A stretch of 64,000 nt of DNA from Paragonimus westermani (lineage: Eukaryota > Platyhelminthes > Trematoda > Plagiorchiida > Troglotrematidae). Positions 12,195 to 22,989 of the stretch are shown here, piece by piece. The position numbers and the translations under genes are program-made. The stretch spans positions 114,306 through 178,305 of the forward strand of contig QNGE01001279.1 of the NCBI GenBank assembly GCA_008508345.1, read 5' to 3'. Every line of letters begins with the position of its first letter. Position 1 is the stretch's first letter. The notes under the pieces are model-generated. The model saw nothing but the letters and a program-made list of their open reading frames with translations, was not told the origin of the DNA and ran no database searches.

Positions 12195-12520
12195 ATCCAA
12201 TTACGAAAAGTCTAGGTTCTAGCTGGATTCGAACTAGTGACAGATGCAGTATGCCCAGACGCGGCAAGTGGTGTGCCAGCTTAGCTACGACGTCATGCAG
12301 GAAGCTCAGAAATTCTACTTTTGGACTCAGTTAGCCCCCCAACCTACTGTCTCATAAGGAATCTAACAAATAATCCAGGAGATTTATTGCTCAAACAGAA
12401 TTTCCCACTCGGTCCACGCTGAAATTCAAATGTGAGATGCCACGTCTGAGCATGTTGAGTCTGTTACTAGTTCGAATCCAACCGAAGTCTAGATTTTCCG
12501 CGACTGGATCCCCCTCTCAC
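12195..12520. repeat. Two SINE-2 copies in opposite orientation
   Basis: The left copy (about 12195-12360) is on the minus strand: B box as GGATTCGAACT at 12225-12235 and A box in the complement near 12277-12288. The right copy (about 12375-12520) is on the plus strand with AGTTCGAATCC at 12469-12479, but its A-box half is deleted. Both share the GAATCCAGC/GAATCCAACC plus GATTTTxxxCGACT tail with the copies at 1.8-2.5 kb. Confidence 0.6.
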
Positions 12521-15094
12521 TGATCAAATTTGCCAAAATTTGTATCGGTAACATAAAGATGAAGACTGAACACTGTTAGCTGTAGAGGAAAGGGCAACAG
12601 ACGTTGACAACAACTGTCAACCCCCTACAAAAATGCTTATGAAAACAACGGGTTATCAGTGTAGTCACTGTGGGAAAATGCAAACGGACACAAGCCAACT
12701 TCTAAGATTTCGACAGCGATTTCAGTCGTCTTATAGGAAATGTTAGACATCAACCAAAACAAAAAGTTTATTTTCAGAGCATTTCGACTTGCATCTAATA
12801 TTCAACTCCATTAAAACAGAGGGTGTTTATGCCTGGTATTTGTGAATAATGGAAGAATACAGTCAGTGAGCAGACAGTTTTGGAGCAATGAAAAAGACGC
12901 TAGAAAGACCAGGCAATAAATAGGAGAGAAAAAACAGTGGATGGGATAGGACTCAATTGTGACGGTTGTCCATCGATTCAATACATACATGTATCACTGT
13001 CCATATTTAGGAATATAACAGTATATCGTAACATCTACAAGGACTACAAGGTAAACGCAAAGACAGGAAGCAATGAGAAAGGTTGCATAAAGTATTCTGA
13101 TTGTAGGTGATTTGATTTACTCCCCAAATCATGTAAAAATCATGTACATGTGTTATTGAAAATGTTTGTTGAGATGAAGATAGACCGCATAGTTGAAACT
13201 GGGGAAGAAGAAGATTTGAACCTTCCAAGAGCTCAGAACTGTCTTACATCAATGTTAACTTTGATGGGTTGAAACAAAAAAGTTGTGGACCTTTGTAAAA
13301 CAAACTTAGAGCTAACAACGGTTAAGGACTTAAAAAATGATTTTCATCTAACTTTGTGAATGCGTTGCTGTAATTCAAGAAACACCAATCAGTTGCAACT
13401 TCCCTGGAGCTATGCAACAAATCACGTTTACCGGTGAACTTACTGAGGCTAGTCTCTTCAGTTGCTCACTATTAATGGACGTCCTACCAAAGGTGAATCT
13501 GAAGTGTCTGGCGATGAAAGCAATAGACTGCCGACGGGCTGAAGCACTCTGAATTTCCGAGTGACAAATAACAATTCTTTTTTATGCCTTGCTAATCACG
13601 TAGAAAATTTGTATAGCGTTGTAGTTAGATTCGAGTTTTGCTCTGAACAACTTATGTGGGTGCCGGCCCCAGCTCCCAGTGGTGAAGTCTCTCTATCCGA
13701 CTCCTGGATCTACTTTACACTTGCCTTACTAAAACCTGTGAAACTGGCCAAATTTGTTTTAGTTATTATCTTAATTTGTTTGCTCAGGGTATGTCAGTAA
13801 TTTGCTACATTACCTTTCCATGTGATATTATGTAGCTCGCCCCTAAAACAGTAATTCGTTCACTTGATCTTAACTATGGTTGACTATGCTTACTAACCGA
13901 GTACTATGTTTCCTCATGTGGAGGCCTGTTTTAAACCTCCATCTCTGTTGTGCTGATGCTGAAAATGGTTGAGTCCGGTACAGAGCGAGCCTTTGTGAAA
14001 AAACTCATATGAAGCACATTACTGCCAAGAAAAGAAGTAAACGACGTCAACATGTGCTCTCTGTTACGTCTTTGATGGAAGGTATAAATGTGCAGTGTCT
14101 GTCATCGAGTCGGAGCCAGTTAACTACTGAACCTCCGAAAATCCCAGTTATAGAAATTAATTTAACGATCACTGTGAAGTTTTTCTATAGAATTCTCTAC
14201 CATCTGACTTGAAGTAGTTTGATCCAATTTCCCCCCATCTTTTTGCCCCCTTTCTACATAGCCCGCAATTCGTACACCACTCAGGGCGCGCAGTTTGAAA
14301 AAATCTAACGAAGACAACAGCAAGCGTTTCTCGTGGGCCAAACGACATGACTAAGTGATTTGTTATTTCTGCCCAAGTGGACAACCAACCAGTATGAACA
14401 CGACTCAGACCCGGTCTTTCTAAATCCTCTGTGAGATTTCCCTCTAACCTGACTTCGGTTGAAACGTCAGAGTTCATTTTCTAACTTGCATAACTCAATA
14501 TATGTACAAAAACAACAGAATATTGTAGTGTTGCCGTTTAACGGTGTAGAGGTAAGTAGGTACTCTGCGTTCAGTGGTTGATACATCGGAGCACACGTCC
14601 GGTGACCTCCGCCGCAATGTGGTTACAACCACAACGCAGAAATATTAAACGCTACGTGGACTGCGTTCAAACGACAGCCAATGGAACATATGGTGAACTA
14701 TGCATTCATTGAGCGATTCAACTCGGTGTAGCGTGCAAGTAAGTCGACTGAGAACGATAAGCTTAAAACAGAAGGTTAGGATCATGTGATGTCTGAAACA
14801 TACTTCAGTTCGATCAGTTTCACACACTGCATATTGCAGTCTGTGGATTTACGTGCAAGCTTGAACACAGACAATTAAGCAGCTTTATGACGTTACAATA
14901 TTACCCTTCGTAAATATCATCATTACATATCAAGGCATCCAACGTATGCGGATGAATGTTACTCAGCATTTATGTGTAGTTTTCACACCTTGTCCATTAA
15001 ATACACAAGTGGCAAGAATTCGCACAAGTGTTTAACCTCAATAAGAGAAAAGTACCCAGGTATGATTTACGGTTAGAATGAGGATGACTGAAAT
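12521..15094. other. Non-coding sequence, possible unproven exon near 14.0 kb
   Basis: A basic segment translated from about 13988-14080 (KKRSKRRQHVLSVTSLME, followed by a GTATAA donor-like site) is the only coding-like stretch. Its upstream acceptor is ambiguous and the phase does not match the 7354 exon, so it is not called. Nothing else is recognisable. Confidence 0.35.
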
Positions 15095-15165
15095 AATTTA
15101 TCTGAATGCGAAAGTTAGCATCAGTTGTGAGTGGTGTTCAATTAAACCCAACCAAATCTCCCAAC
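15095..15165 (+). repeat. Tail fragment of the tRNA/hammerhead repeat
   Basis: ATCTGAATGCGAAAG, then TGTGAGTGG and CCAACCAAATCTCC, follow in the same order as in the tail of the 17.8-18.3 kb units. The ribozyme core is not included. It directly abuts the acceptor of the putative exon at 15168, so the acceptor lies in repeat-derived DNA. Confidence 0.5.
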
Positions 15166-15167
15166 AG

Positions 15168-15245
15168 CTATCTGACTACATACAACGAATTCTGGTTAAT
15201 TCACCACTCGATTTGAGCACAAATGTTGGCCAATTATACAGTGAA
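15168..15245 (+). CDS. Putative internal exon, 26 codons
   Basis: Bounded by acceptor tctcccaacag and a consensus GTAAGT donor, it is open in phase 0 on both sides and encodes LSDYIQRILVNSPLDLS followed by TNVGQLYSE. Phase 0 fits directly after the kinase exon ending at 7354. No domain is recognised. Its start borders a repeat fragment, so it could be an exonised or false exon. Confidence 0.45.
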
Positions 15246-15381
15246 GTAAGTTAACAGAAATCCCTGTGTCTTATGGTCCTAACGACAAAAGGGGCTCAGG
15301 AAGGATAAATATTTACACAAATATGGTTGATCGGTATTAACTAAGTCATTATACATTTTTACATCTCTGTTTCGATTTTAG

Positions 15382-15421
15382 GCACAAGATTCTCCATCAC
15401 ATGCTAAACCAAATCAGTTTG
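15382..15421 (+). CDS. Putative internal exon, 13 codons
   Basis: It follows a cgattttag acceptor and precedes GTGAGA. It is phase 0 at its start, matching the exon at 15168-15245, and encodes AQDSPSHAKPNQF. A related 60-70 bp stretch (also ttttag then GCACAAGAT) occurs at about 37590-37660, so this may belong to a duplicated exon or an unidentified repeat. Confidence 0.35.
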
Positions 15422-16412
15422 GTGAGAAAAATTTACAAGACAGTTAAAACATAATAATGTCAACAATTACCACGTATTGATAGACAGGTCGTACCGCACG
15501 TAACAAAAACTTCCGTACTTGCTAGTGGTTTATGCCTTCAAAAAAAAACAACAAAGAATTGTTTGGTTTCGATTGCTCGATTTCTATGTACAGGAGCGTA
15601 TCAAAAACCCTGAAAGTTTTTTATACTCCAAGAGAAAACCGGCACACTCTGGAACATTTTGTAGCAGGCCAGATGATTGGTCCTTTGCCCGAAACTGTTT
15701 AAAATTCACCATACCTCCCGGAAGCTAAATAAAAATGACTCTTAGGTACCATCCATGAACGAAAACAATGCAATATACTTTACACAGAGGTCAAAGTGAA
15801 CGGATACTTCATAAAATGACAACCCACGACTTAAAATGACACTGATAGGACGGTAATGTACACGTTTCCCCACCATGATTAGGTATAGTTTGACCTTTAA
15901 CCAGTCCGCAGTCACCGTTTCCAGTCACGTTCTTACGATTTTATTCTGTATTTGTCCTCACCATACTTTATCATTCTTAGCTAATGTTCACTCAACACAC
16001 TGACTCACAGCCTGATCATCTAAGGTCTTTCAACCGGTACCATTATAGCAGGCTGTTGTACAGCCATGTCAACGGAAGGTACATATTGACTCACGTACGT
16101 TTATATCATACACAAAAGTATCAAAGCATGGTGCCTGAAGTACGTCCTTAGGTTAACTAGCTCACAAACTCAATGTGAAATCAATGGGTGCCCTCAAACC
16201 TGTTGGATGGTCGTTGCAGGCCGAAACTTGTGAGAAATGGCTAGACTATAGTGGTTATTGGCTAAATATAACCAAGTATGGTTACTACTGCTATTGGCTA
16301 AACTATATACGGTTTAAAAACGTTCCAGCAAAAGCCATACAAGGACAAGAAAACATATGATCTCAAGCAGCTTTAACAGTACGAACTGGTTAAATTCAGC
16401 GCAACTCATCTC

Positions 16413-16429
16413 TGTGTGTGTGTGTGTGT
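16413..16429 (+). repeat. (TG)n microsatellite
   Basis: Eight to nine uninterrupted TG units. Similar short CA runs occur at 45109-45124, and an AT-rich TATATATG run at about 41776-41796. Confidence 0.9.
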
Positions 16430-16506
16430 TTGATGGGCATCGATGGTTTATTCATATCATTATCATGATGAACTACTCAGAACGAGTTCAATTAAAATTT
16501 AGTAAG

Positions 16507-16700
16507 GTTTACACACTCAACACTGTACTAACGGTGTATCTGTTTCAAGCTTCCGTTCTTCCAGAGAAACATACCGAAGTTCTTTTGAAGTATCTTCCGG
16601 ATCCACTAATCTTTCTGATTTGGTACAGTCCCAGGCTGCTTTCTTCAAGGGTGATCAAGTAGATGTTTCTACAAATATATGTGGCCCCCAAATAAGGTGA
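16507..16700 (+). CDS. Putative Ser-rich exon
   Basis: An open frame without a start codon encodes a serine-rich tract (VSVSSFRSSRETYRSSFEV, then SSGSTNLSDLVQSQAAFF) ending QIR and TGA. Possible acceptors are a weak one before 16507 (phase 1, matching the 15421 exon) and better ones before 16550 and 16565 (phase 2). A donor AG|GTGATG at 16697 would leave phase 2, which matches the exon starting at 24270. If unspliced, TGA at 16698-16700 is the stop. The composition suits a disordered kinase tail, but the gene is not identified. Confidence 0.4.
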
Positions 16701-17560
16701 TGTGTTTCATGAAACTACGTACTGATCACTCCCAAACAAAATCCGATGTTGGAACCATTTCAGCAGAATTTAAACTGAAAAGTTTTCTCAAATGGCATAG
16801 CCAAAGAAGGCCCACGAGCGAAGTCGGATTAACAAACGTCCACAGTACACTGCCGTAAGTACAGTCGTGCCTACAAGCACAGGGATTTAAGCAGTTTTTG
16901 CGTCAAATCGCTCGGCTCGAGAGTCCAAGTATATCGATCGGCAGGAGATGGCCGTTAACAAACATTTCACCAAGTGAAACGCAACACAGACCTTGACACT
17001 AGCAAATTGGCACAACAATAGTATGATAGTTCTTTGATGGGGATTGGGCCATCGCGACTGTATTCCGATTGAACGATTTATAAAGCTAGGTGTTTCATTT
17101 TTTCGACAGCCACATGAAACCAATACTTATTCTGCTACACTCCACAAAATTATTTGAAATGAATGACGTGTCTGTATGTCGATTGTAGTGGTCGGCTTTT
17201 CTGTCTATAAAGTGGAGCATACAGATTCACTGCTCGTGACGAATATGCACAAAAGCTCCTCCTGGTTTTACATGATTTTCTCAAGTCAAGACAATAAACA
17301 AATCTTCATGTCCACGTCTGGGCAAACTTTGCTCACCGAGCAACAAGTTTGTCAAACTCGCATGCTAGGAATGAAACAAGCACAAAACGATCACTGATCT
17401 AAAGTAACGAGTAATCAGTAACTAAACACATGGCTTTTGCATTTTCCACAGTATTGTAGACAAATCAGTTTGCCAACTCCGTCTCCCAGAAAAAGCACAA
17501 TATTCACAAAAAGAACTCAGTTAGCGAACTTTTTCCAGTCACAAACAATGACAAAGAATT
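16701..17560. other. No supported feature
   Basis: Non-coding sequence between the Ser-rich exon candidate and the hammerhead repeat array. Confidence 0.5.
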
Positions 17561-17669
17561 ACTGATGAGTAGTCGGGGATCTGGTTTGTTTTCAAGTTGA
17601 ACAGCACTCACATTTGATTGCAGTGTTCGCATTCAGATAGACTTTCCAGCCAGCCTCTTTCGAAAAGAA

Positions 17670-17714
17670 GAACTAAACTCGAGTTTCGCTCTCAGTAGAG
17701 CTCGTCAGGAGTGT
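17670..17714 (-). ncRNA. Hammerhead ribozyme motif, inverted copy
   Basis: On the minus strand it reads CTGACGA, stem II GCTCT-ACTG-AGAGC, GAAAC, then TCGAGTT. The cleavage triplet is GUU (allowed by the UH rule). Stem I is weak (ACTC against TAGTTC), so self-cleavage is doubtful. Confidence 0.6.
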
Positions 17715-17716
17715 AA

Positions 17717-17790
17717 GGTCAATGACGCAGTGGTCAATACGGCTGCCTCATGAAAAGCGTGGCCGGAGTTCAAATCCCGGCCGTGATAAA
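17717..17790 (+). promoter_or_regulatory. tRNA-like pol III internal promoter, unit 1
   Basis: The A box is degraded (TGACGCAGTGG). The B box AGTTCAAATCC matches 10 of 11 positions of the tRNA consensus, and flanking GGCCGG/CCGGCC can form the T stem. It stands just 5' of the hammerhead, the order used in schistosome Sm-alpha-type repeats. Confidence 0.65.
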
Positions 17791-17796
17791 GATATG

Positions 17797-17841
17797 CACG
17801 ACTGACGAGCTCTAATCAGAGCGAAACTCGAGTCTAGTGCT
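17797..17841 (+). ncRNA. Type I hammerhead ribozyme, unit 1
   Basis: Core CTGACGA (17803-17809), stem II GCTCT-AATC-AGAGC, GAAA (17824-17827), minimal stem III AC-TCGA-GT, and cleavage expected after C17835. Stem I is GCACGA against TAGTGC, with one mismatch. All conserved core positions are present. Confidence 0.8.
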
Positions 17842-18147
17842 TCTTTTCGAAAGAGGCTGGCTGCACAGTCTATCTGAATGCGAACACTGCGATCAAATGT
17901 GAGTGATGGTCAACTTGAAAATAAACCAAATCCCCGACTACTCATCAGTAATCTAAAATATCGCCTTGCAGGTTTAATGAGTTCTGTGATCTCGACCTGT
18001 CTCGGAAGTCCTAATCGCGGGGTTATCGATTGGAGTTAACAGGCAGTAACTGTGTCTCCTCTCGAGACGATCGGGCAACCTGATCATTGCTCACAAGCGA
18101 GAGTGGTTGAGCGTTCAGATTTGATGATTCGGTCGTGCCTAATGTGA

Positions 18148-18219
18148 GGTGAATGGCGCAGTGGTTAACACGGTTGCCTCATGATTGGAATGTCCGGAGT
18201 TCAAATCCCGGCCGTGGCA
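18148..18219 (+). promoter_or_regulatory. tRNA-like pol III internal promoter, unit 2
   Basis: A box TGGCGCAGTGG (18154-18164) fits the TRGYNNAGNGG consensus exactly. B box AGTTCAAATCC is at 18198-18208. Spacing between boxes is normal for a tRNA, and GGCCGT 3' of the B box pairs as in a T arm. The anticodon stem is not convincing, so it is a tRNA-derived promoter, not a tRNA gene. Confidence 0.75.
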
Positions 18220-18226
18220 AGGATAT

Positions 18227-18271
18227 GCACTACTGACGAGCTCTAATGAGAGCGAAACTCGAGTCTAGTGC
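18227..18271 (+). ncRNA. Type I hammerhead ribozyme, unit 2 (best copy)
   Basis: Stem I GCACTA (18227-18232) pairs perfectly with TAGTGC (18266-18271). Core CTGACGA is at 18233-18239. Stem II is GCTCT-AATG-AGAGC, all 5 bp paired, followed by GAAA (18254-18257), stem III AC-TCGA-GT and the GUC cleavage site after C18265. Every invariant nucleotide of the hammerhead is present. Cleavage here and at 17835 would release a 430-nt monomer with 2',3'-cyclic phosphate and 5'-OH ends. Confidence 0.88.
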
Positions 18272-18352
18272 TTCTTTTCGAAAGAGGCTGGCTGCACAGT
18301 CTATCTGAATGCGAACACTGCGATCAAATGTGAGTGACGGTCAACTTGAAAA

Positions 18353-20889
18353 TGACAAAAAAAAATACAAAAACGAGCAAACATTCAAATGAAAACAGGG
18401 AATTCGCAAAACTCGCTTGACCTTGTTTAGGAAAACCAGGTCAGGCATAAGTTAATTGTCAATTTATCTGAATGCGCTTAAAAGGCTTTTGATGAATAGT
18501 GGACAGAGACCGATGCTCTCAGATTAAAGCCTGGTAACACGGAAAAGATTAAATTTCTCTGAGTTTTGCGTAATCCGAGCTGACTACCTAATGCTTGAAG
18601 TCAAATTTTGGCTGACTCGATTATAGGTACATTTTGGTTAATTCTAATGATCGCCGCAGGTATTTTGGTTAATATTGTTTGGCCCGTTTCTTTATCTGTT
18701 TGTCCTCACAATAACTGCGTCACTCAGGGTCGTACAACTCGACATCTTCATTAATAGTAAAAGTAGGTTCCTGGTGCTTGCGAATCAGAAAAGTTGTCAG
18801 ATCGCACTCTTCAGCAACCCACATCCTTTTTTGCATGGTTTCTTTCATTTATGTATTCGAGTTCCAGTAGTCTCTGATTCGTATTTTCATGACGAAGCTG
18901 AAACACGAATCGATTAGTCAGGCTGCTCTCTATGAGAGATAGCCACATGATTTACGGAACGTAGTCAAAGACGAAAATCAATCTGAAGCTCCTTTGAATA
19001 CACGTATGTCAATCCACTCCAATATTGGTTATATGTATGAAGCTGAATATAATAGTTCAGTGACTTTCCCCAGTGTCAACAGTCTGAAGAAGAGATGAAT
19101 GGATGAGACGTGCAGTATGCCGGAAATTCAAGTGAATGGAGCATTTTCTCCACTTCCTCACTTGTTCACTTATGCCTCAAGAGAACCCTTCGGCTTGCAC
19201 ACTGAGGCGGTTGAAGGTTTCGTTTAATTACTGTGTTCAACGGTCGAATAGTCAATCATTCACAGAATGAATGTTACGTTTTTGTGTGCTTGAGATGGAT
19301 GTATTCCACCATAGTCTAACCCACATTTCATGCTATAGAACAAGTCGTATTTGTTCAAACAACCTTCCAAGTGGGAAGGGGTACCACTTAGTCCCAAGAG
19401 CCCAGGTCAAGAAAGATAAATCTAGCCTCTGATGGTTGGGAACGGTGGTGGTGGTGTTCGTAGCTCGGGCTGATGGTTTTGGTATTGGTATGTTCGCCGA
19501 GAAAACATACCGATACCACAATAAATCTAGTCACTTCTTAATATGTCCCCTACTCCTTCTCCGTTCATACTTGGTTGAATTCTAGGCACAAACGAGTTCT
19601 GATTTCTTTGTGTGGTCATTCTAATACGTGCGTTCGTGATGCGTGACCGATACTTTCACACGTGTCGCGTGTGTAAGGATCGATTAATTGACAGCTATTT
19701 GGATTAGCCATCTTATCGATCGCTGAAACTTTCATATGACTCTTGTCCGAACAATGCGTACGCTGTACTGTATGCTGGCTGCTTTGTGTTGTCGCTGCGA
19801 CACTTTTTTAGAGAAATGTGTTTTACTGGCTGAGCGGTGTCATCGCCAAGCTTGTCGCTCACCACACACACCCCACATGATTTAATCCGAATTTTTTAAA
19901 TCCATTCTCACCGCTACTCAAACCAACACTTCACACGCGTTAGTTGTTCAACAGTCATTTGACGTGTTACTGCATAGCATTGCAACAGAAATCGTCGGAA
20001 AGACAGTCATGCTCGAAATTATTGCTCCTAAAACAGTTGCATTAATGTGATCCTTCAGAGCAGCCCGAAGATTCCGCTTAACACCTCTAATGTTTGGAAA
20101 TTATTACCGCCTCTTTTCTCGGACTTCTGGTATTATTGATAAATTTGACAACGGAAGGGGGATGTTACTGACAAGCACTGTAATGCACAGTATGACTTTG
20201 TAGTACGCCAACAACCGCACCCCCTTGAACGCCATGACGCTTATTCATGGATAGTGGACTGGATTGTCAAACGTGTGTGGTGCTGATGGAACCGATTTGC
20301 ATCACTACTCCCTTGGTGGTCCATGGGCCCTTCTGTTTGCCCCACTAACAATCCCTTCTGCAACAGAGGTCAATGCATACGTGTTCGCAAGCCGACTATA
20401 GATGACTGATTAATTCCAACGTTTTAGACAAGGACGTATAGTAGCTAAGGTAAGCATCATACAAACCCTCCTTATTTTAGTTTACGGCCAACCTGCAGTT
20501 TTTCCAGAACGACTTTAATATGGATTTGAGGTTACAGAACATTTTTAATTCATCTGCTGCATCGTTTGACAAAACAAAATGACGCTGAGGATCATGTGTG
20601 CACAGGTCTATCAGTTTGTCGTTACAACAGAGACAGAACTGCTTTGCTAGCTTGAATTGTTGTAGAGAGATCAAAAACCCAACCGGGTTGTTCAGAGTTT
20701 GGTTACTTTACCAACATATAGCAACTGCTTGTCGAATAACCTGCGACAAAGCATACCGAAAACAATCGAACAAAATCACCAACAGATGAATTTGAAACAC
20801 CCAAACAAAGGGCAAAAGTCAACAGGCCACATTTGGTAATCGACAGATAAACATTGGTAACCTAGTTCACAATCCATAACTGCTTTTCA
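18353..20889. other. Non-coding sequence with one short repeat copy
   Basis: The only supported element is the repeat at 19436-19501. Several A/T-rich open frames here lack splice context and domain character. Confidence 0.45.
19436..19501 (-). repeat. Copy of the coding-like flank of the 34.1-34.35 kb foldback
   Basis: The minus strand reads FSANIPIPKPSARATNTTTT then VPNHQ. The 34.26-34.34 kb copy reads SSANISIPKPSTRATNSTST then VPNNQ. The substitutions keep the amino-acid pattern, suggesting a dispersed, formerly coding transposon segment. Confidence 0.55.
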
Positions 20890-21955
20890 GAGAAATGCAA
20901 ACCGATCTTAAGTGAGGACGTTGACCACTTCAAAACTAAGCGACTGGCTACGTTAAATGGCCACAAAATCCTCTACTGGCTCACCTACATTGATAGGACG
21001 GATGGAAACTTACTGTGGTGGATTGTCAAGTCGGAGGTGCGGGTGCTCCAACTCTCGGCGGAATACATCGACGGTGCAGCAAGGTACGTCTAAAGCCCCA
21101 CAGCGAACGGGTAGGGGACAGCATGGGCGACCGGATGAGCCATCGCTCAACTGGATCGGACCAACGGGCGAGGGATGGCAGGCAAAATAGGATGAATAAC
21201 CAGATCGGGAGCACGACTATTCCAACATCTGGGAGAATATCTCGACGTGGTCGTAGAATGCTGCCAGAGGACATAGTGGGTGGATTGCGGGCAGCACAAG
21301 AGATCGGACGAGCCATCGCCCAACGAGGTCGACAAAACGGACGAGGAACGGCAGGTGAAGAACGCCTTGACAAGAGGCGTCCGACACACAAACCGGGTCG
21401 AAGTGCGCACGACGTGTGAGCGAAAGTCAGGGGTGTTGTGGTCCGGAACGATGATTCATAAACGCGAATGCGCGCGTAGCACGGGAACCAGCGTGTTGGG
21501 CAATAAAGACTGTGTTTTATTGGACGCTTTTTTCGCTACATTATGACGGTGGAAGGTGGAGCACAACCCCAAATGGCTGGCGCAAACAAGGGCTTAACGT
21601 GGGTAATTATACCAATGCCCGGATAGAAATCCGGCTTTTTTTGTTCCCGAAACACATAATCGCAACAGGTCATGTGGTTGACTCCGTCATTTAGTTCATG
21701 GTCTTATTGCGCAACCCTAAGATACTGAAGTTCCCCGAGGCGTTGTTAATCCAGCGTCACGCACCGGCCCTCTGTTGGTAAACTGTGCTGAAGCAGCCAA
21801 CTTCGTTGCCGTGACAATGAAACCGTTTACCCAACCCTGATTGCATCCATGTGATGTTCGTTCATCACCTATATAACCGAACGTTCTATGTAATCGGCCG
21901 GTGAGAATAAACGAAACGCTTGTATCACGCAATGTATGTCTTCTTGCCGTCTTGA
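20890..21955 (+). mobile_element. PLE 3' remnant interrupted by a solo LTR
   Basis: Before the LTR, translation gives YIDRTDGNL, the counterpart of YIGRTDRNL in the 31 kb PLE. After it, RWKVEHNPKWLAQT continues the endonuclease, followed by the IATGHVVD segment and CPALCW-like 3' coding, then the 3' UTR ending GTATGTCTTCTTGCCGTC at about 21948. The PLE copy has frameshifts and stops. The 3' UTR retains CCTATATAACCGAACG and AATAAACGAAA, conserved with the 31 kb copy. Confidence 0.8.
21014..21540 (+). mobile_element. Solo LTR (family B), 527 bp, nested in PLE
   Basis: The LTR begins TGTGGTGGATTGTCAAGTCG and ends TTTTTTCGCTACA, with AATAAAG about 40 bp before the end. The same family occurs inverted at 8116-8644. 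Flanks are TTAC and TTAT. Comparison with the uninterrupted PLE at 31.07 kb (GAAATTTAC followed by GACAGAGGAAGG) shows that one TTAC was duplicated on insertion, confirming both LTR boundaries and a 4-bp target duplication. Confidence 0.85.
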
Positions 21956-22989
21956 TGATGACAATACGCAAGCTGAAATGTTGCAGGAAACAGTTGATCC
22001 ATCATATAATGCCATAGAAAGAAGTGGTTTAGTGAAATAGTGATATATTTGTCCAATATAAAAGTACAATCTTTTTAAATGTTGGATTGTCAAAATATTC
22101 TCGTATTTCACTTACAACGACCTTGTTTTATCCACTTACCTGAATCCCGCGATTCCGCTACTATGTAACACCTGATAACACAACACGGTGTGATAGATAT
22201 CCACTTTTCCTCCCAACGTATATACAGAGTTAGCATGCAGTTATTTCCACGGTAGCGGACACCTATACCGTCCACGCGCACAGTAATTGGTTGACTTGGT
22301 GTACAATGTGACACATGATTGTCATCATTCTAGCAGTAGTTTTTTATTTGCTCAACATAAGATGAACAACGCACATAGTTGAAAAATGAGCAACGTTATC
22401 GGCACGTATTTGATCTGTACTGAAGGATTTAGTGAACGACGGTTGGAGTTCAAAGACATCGGCTTACTTTGACCTTAACTAAAATTATTTATGATTCTGT
22501 TCGCAAATTCTTACAGAACAGCTCGGACGTTACTTTGCGCGTTTCTGTCTAGTATTGTTTTGATTTTCTACGGTTGTGTGGCTAGTACATTGACAAACGA
22601 TAGCCAAATTTAACTTGGGCGGACGGTGAGCTCCACTACCAGATGGTTGAAGACCGGCTATTGCGGTACAAACACAAATAGTCGTCTGAAAAAAATCCAC
22701 AGATGAACGGTCTGACTGTCCTGGAAGCAAAAATATCCCAATCCTTCTAACGTTTTATGAAGAAAAAATTCTATAGCTTCATTAGGATTGTGAAAATTAT
22801 TTCGTCCAAGCATTTTAGACAAGAAATATACTGAAATGAAACGATTTATGTTGGGACAGATTTCGCAGCATCTCTACTGATGTTTACTGCAGACGAGTTA
22901 AAATGCACAAAATTTCACACCACGAAACAATCAGAGAAGGTCGAAGTTCAAAACCAATTCGACTGCTACCAAGGCAGCATCAACATTAT
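21956..22989. other. No supported feature
   Basis: Non-coding sequence between two PLE fragments. No domains, and no repeat copies of the other families were recognised. Confidence 0.45.

Larger units (their letters stand above)
17561..18352 (+). repeat. Tandem/inverted tRNA-promoter plus hammerhead ribozyme array
   Basis: The layout left to right is an inverted tail arm (17561-17708), tRNA-like 1 (17717-17790), hammerhead plus tail (17797-17948), a spacer of about 200 bp, tRNA-like 2 (18148-18219), and hammerhead plus tail (18227-18352). The two forward tails are about 98% identical over 119 bp. Corresponding points are 430-431 bp apart, as in a tandem satellite. The left inverted arm pairs with the first forward tail as a 145-bp palindrome around tRNA-like 1. 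Schistosome satellites of this general design (pol III promoter plus hammerhead) are established. This family's membership is inferred from structure, not from sequence identity to them. Confidence 0.85.

Noticed and set aside
18148..18219. Functional tRNA gene
   Set aside because: A and B boxes are present, but the anticodon arm and acceptor stem do not fold properly and the segment is part of a repeat.
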